DNA of 64,000 bases from Terrisporobacter petrolearius (GTDB lineage Bacteria > Bacillota > Clostridia > Peptostreptococcales > Peptostreptococcaceae), in assembly GCF_032598785.1 (NCBI RefSeq), contig NZ_CP102984.1, one strand, 5' to 3'. Position numbers and translations under genes: made by a program. How positions within the stretch are numbered: position 1 is the first letter of the stretch; every line of letters starts with the position of its first letter. Shown here in pieces: positions 62,508 through 64,000 of this stretch. The notes beneath the pieces were generated by a model that saw only the letters and a program-made list of their open reading frames with translations, was not told the DNA's origin and did not search any database.

Positions 62508-63173
62508 ATGACGATATTAAAAATAGAAAATTTAAACAAAATTTATGGTAAAAAAGAAAATAAGTTGCATGTTTTAAAGAATATAAATTTAGACATAGAA
62601 GAAAATAAATTTATTACTGTAGTAGGTGCTAGTGGGTCTGGAAAAAGTACATTATTAAATTGTATGGCAGGTCTTGATAAACCAACTGATGGAAATATTT
62701 ATTACAATAATGAAGAAATAAGTAATATGCCAGATGGAAAATTAGCTGATATAAGAATAAAAAACTTTGGATTTGTGTTTCAGAACTTTAACTTAATACC
62801 AGTTGTTAATGTATACGAAAACATAACAATGCCTTCATTATTAGAAAATAGAAAAATAGATGAAAAATATCTAGAAGAATTGTTAGATAGGCTACAAATA
62901 AAAGATAAAATAAAGAAATTTCCTAATGAATTATCTGGAGGACAACAACAAAGAGTAGCAATTGCTAGAGCTCTTATAAACAAACCTAAAATAATATTTG
63001 CTGATGAGCCTACTGGAAATTTAGATACAAAGTCAACAGAAGAAGTTATGAATATACTAAGAGAATGTGTAAACGATTATAATCAGACATTAATAATGAT
63101 TACTCATAATGAAAATATAGCTAAAGAAGCTGATATTTGCATAAAGATAAAGGACGGACAAGTATTAAGTTAA
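62508..63173 (+). CDS. ABC transporter ATP-binding protein, MacB/LolD type
   Basis: The 221-residue ATPase has Walker A GASGSGKS (40-47), Q-loop FQNFNLIPVVNVYENI, signature ELSGGQQQR, Walker B IIFADEPTGNLD and the switch His in MITHNE. GNLDTKS after Walker B is typical of the MacB/FtsE branch that pairs with FtsX-type permeases. It forms a transporter with the preceding gene. Confidence 0.95.
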   Translation: MTILKIENLNKIYGKKENKLHVLKNINLDIEENKFITVVGASGSGKSTLLNCMAGLDKPTDGNIYYNNEEISNMPDGKLADIRIKNFGFVFQNFNLIPVVNVYENITMPSLLENRKIDEKYLEELLDRLQIKDKIKKFPNELSGGQQQRVAIARALINKPKIIFADEPTGNLDTKSTEEVMNILRECVNDYNQTLIMITHNENIAKEADICIKIKDGQVLS

Positions 63174-63243
63174 CTTAATAAAACCTAAAATAGATCTTAG
63201 AAATAATCATGAACTTAGTATTAATGTATAGAGAGAACGCAAA

Positions 63244-63278
63244 AAAAGAACAAGAATTAATCTTGTTCTTTTTTTTAC
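63244..63278 (+). terminator. intrinsic terminator of ABC operon
   Basis: AAAGAACAAG pairs with CTTGTTCTTT, followed by a long T run; A runs upstream make it bidirectional. Confidence 0.9.
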
Positions 63279-63283
63279 ATATA

Positions 63284-63491
63284 AGGAAACTATAGTTGAA
63301 TTTACGCTGTTGATAAACTCTGGAATTAAGTTATATCAACTCATTTAGGAAATGTAAAAAATGTATTTTTGAGCAATGGAGTTGCCTAAAATTTCATAGC
63401 GCCCACGCAGTGGTTTAAAGCGAAGCAAAATGATTCGCCAACACGTTGCTCAAAGGCATCTCGTTGGCGACATGAGCGAAGCGAATTTTTT
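63284..63491 (+). repeat. interspersed repeat, copy 5 (second module deleted)
   Basis: It begins AGGAAACTATAG, 6 bases after the terminator T run. A hairpin GTTGATAAACT / AGTTATATCAAC has CTGGAATTA in its loop. The core (63371-63491) has head GAGCAATGGAGTTGCCT, module GCGCCCACGCAGTGG, central hairpin TTCGCCAAC / GTTGGCGA, and the tail AGCGAAGCGAATTTTTT joined directly to GACATG. Confidence 0.88.
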
Positions 63492-63570
63492 ATAAAAAAA
63501 TATTATAAGTTTATAATAGAAATGTTATTATTTATTATAAGAAGTTACGATAAATTAGGGGGGTACTCTT

Positions 63571-64000
63571 ATGGATAAAAATAATAAATGCAAACTTAAT
63601 GATATTTCAAACTATTTGGTAGAAAAGCTAAAAGCAAAAGAAATGACAGTAGAAGAATTTTTAAGTATGAATAGTAATATATCTGCAGAGGAACTCAACA
63701 ATAATTCAAAGATTTTCAAGATAAATGATTGCAATTTAATAAAATCACTACTAAGTGAAAATGAAAAATCAGAATTAGAAATAACTATGAATCATCTAAA
63801 TAAAGATTTGGACCATATAGATAAATCATCTTATGAATATAGGATAAGTACAGGAAATTTGGTAGTAATAATTTTAGAAAGTGAAGATGGAGAGTATCTA
63901 TCAGGTTTTATTATGGATGGGAACGTAGAATTATTATTTAACTCCTTATTAGAATTAATAGGAAACGACTTTGAAAAAAGCAATAACACATTAGAATATA
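63571..64000 (+). CDS. hypothetical protein, 3' end outside window
   Basis: The ATG at 63571 follows TTAGGGGGG. The frame stays open for 143 codons to the window edge. The product is acidic and soluble so far (MDKNNKCKLNDISNYLVEKL, then EYRISTGNLVVIILESEDGE), with no recognised motif. Confidence 0.7.
   Translation, partial: MDKNNKCKLNDISNYLVEKLKAKEMTVEEFLSMNSNISAEELNNNSKIFKINDCNLIKSLLSENEKSELEITMNHLNKDLDHIDKSSYEYRISTGNLVVIILESEDGEYLSGFIMDGNVELLFNSLLELIGNDFEKSNNTLEY

Noticed and set aside
25327..63491. The interspersed repeats as a CRISPR array
   Set aside because: Copies are kilobases apart, about 60-235 bases long, and have no regular spacers or cas genes.
25327..63491. The interspersed repeat as a mini group II intron (class C introns also insert after terminators)
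   Set aside because: No GUGYG start, no domain V signature and no reverse transcriptase gene in the window.

Overview
The window is AT-rich, roughly 28% G+C by eye. It reads as a chromosomal segment of a spore-forming low-GC Firmicute, most likely a member of the Peptostreptococcaceae (Clostridioides, Paraclostridium, Romboutsia, Intestinibacter group). The reasons are an alpha/beta small acid-soluble spore protein, a Spo0E-like protein, a PdaB-like deacetylase, T-box and purine and lysine riboswitch leaders, a sigma-54/cysteine-desulfidase pair like that known in C. difficile, a clostridial type IV pilus operon end, and frequent TTG/GTG starts. The species cannot be named from the sequence alone.

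Layout. 1-1.7 kb: 3' end of a type IV pilus operon (PilM/N/O-like). 2-11.4 kb: SEC-C protein, a hypothetical gene, FAD oxidoreductase, Na/Pi transporter, pgi, HtrA-like protease, flavodoxin and a two-domain methyltransferase. 11.5-14.5 kb: a broken helD and an AraC regulator. 14.5-16 kb: an IS3-family element sitting in the loop of a terminator. 16-23.9 kb: feoAB, a Gx transporter, Spo0E, MscS, MgtC, pepF and an M50-like protease. 23.9-31 kb: phosphate uptake (pstS, then pstCAB-phoU), split by a guanine-class riboswitch with pbuX-xpt; each half has its own 11-bp-periodic Pho-box-like promoter. 31-38 kb: FUSC-like exporter, a deacetylase, T-box-valS and folC. 38-39.5 kb: an IS256-family element. 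39.5-48.3 kb: TSCPD protein, beta-propeller, DUF4364, SASP, PdaB-like, SSB-like, methyltransferase, a sigma-54 regulator with its target cysteine desulfidase, and hpt. 48.3-49.7 kb: a second IS256-family element. 49.8-54.5 kb: DUF488, T-box-trpS, lrgAB and an Ltp-domain protein. 54.6-58.4 kb (minus strand): lysine-riboswitch-controlled asd-dapA-dapB-dapH. 58.6-64 kb: L-serine dehydratase, an ABC exporter pair and a partial unknown gene.

Two patterns stand out. First, a G+C-richer interspersed repeat of about 120-235 bp occurs five times (25.3, 27.5, 33.6, 51.0 and 63.4 kb). Every copy lies in the same orientation, between an intrinsic terminator and the next plus-strand gene. Copies differ by clean loss of one of two internal CCAC-NNN-GTGG modules. 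I do not recognise it as a described element. Second, all three insertion sequences lie in or within a few bases of an intrinsic terminator. Their target duplications (ATA, TTATAAAG, AAGGGGGT) allow the original terminators to be reconstructed.

Several gene groups work together: phosphate uptake and its control (pst-phoU, Na/Pi transporter), purine salvage (pbuX, xpt, hpt), cysteine and serine catabolism (cysteine desulfidase, serine dehydratase) and lysine/diaminopimelate synthesis.
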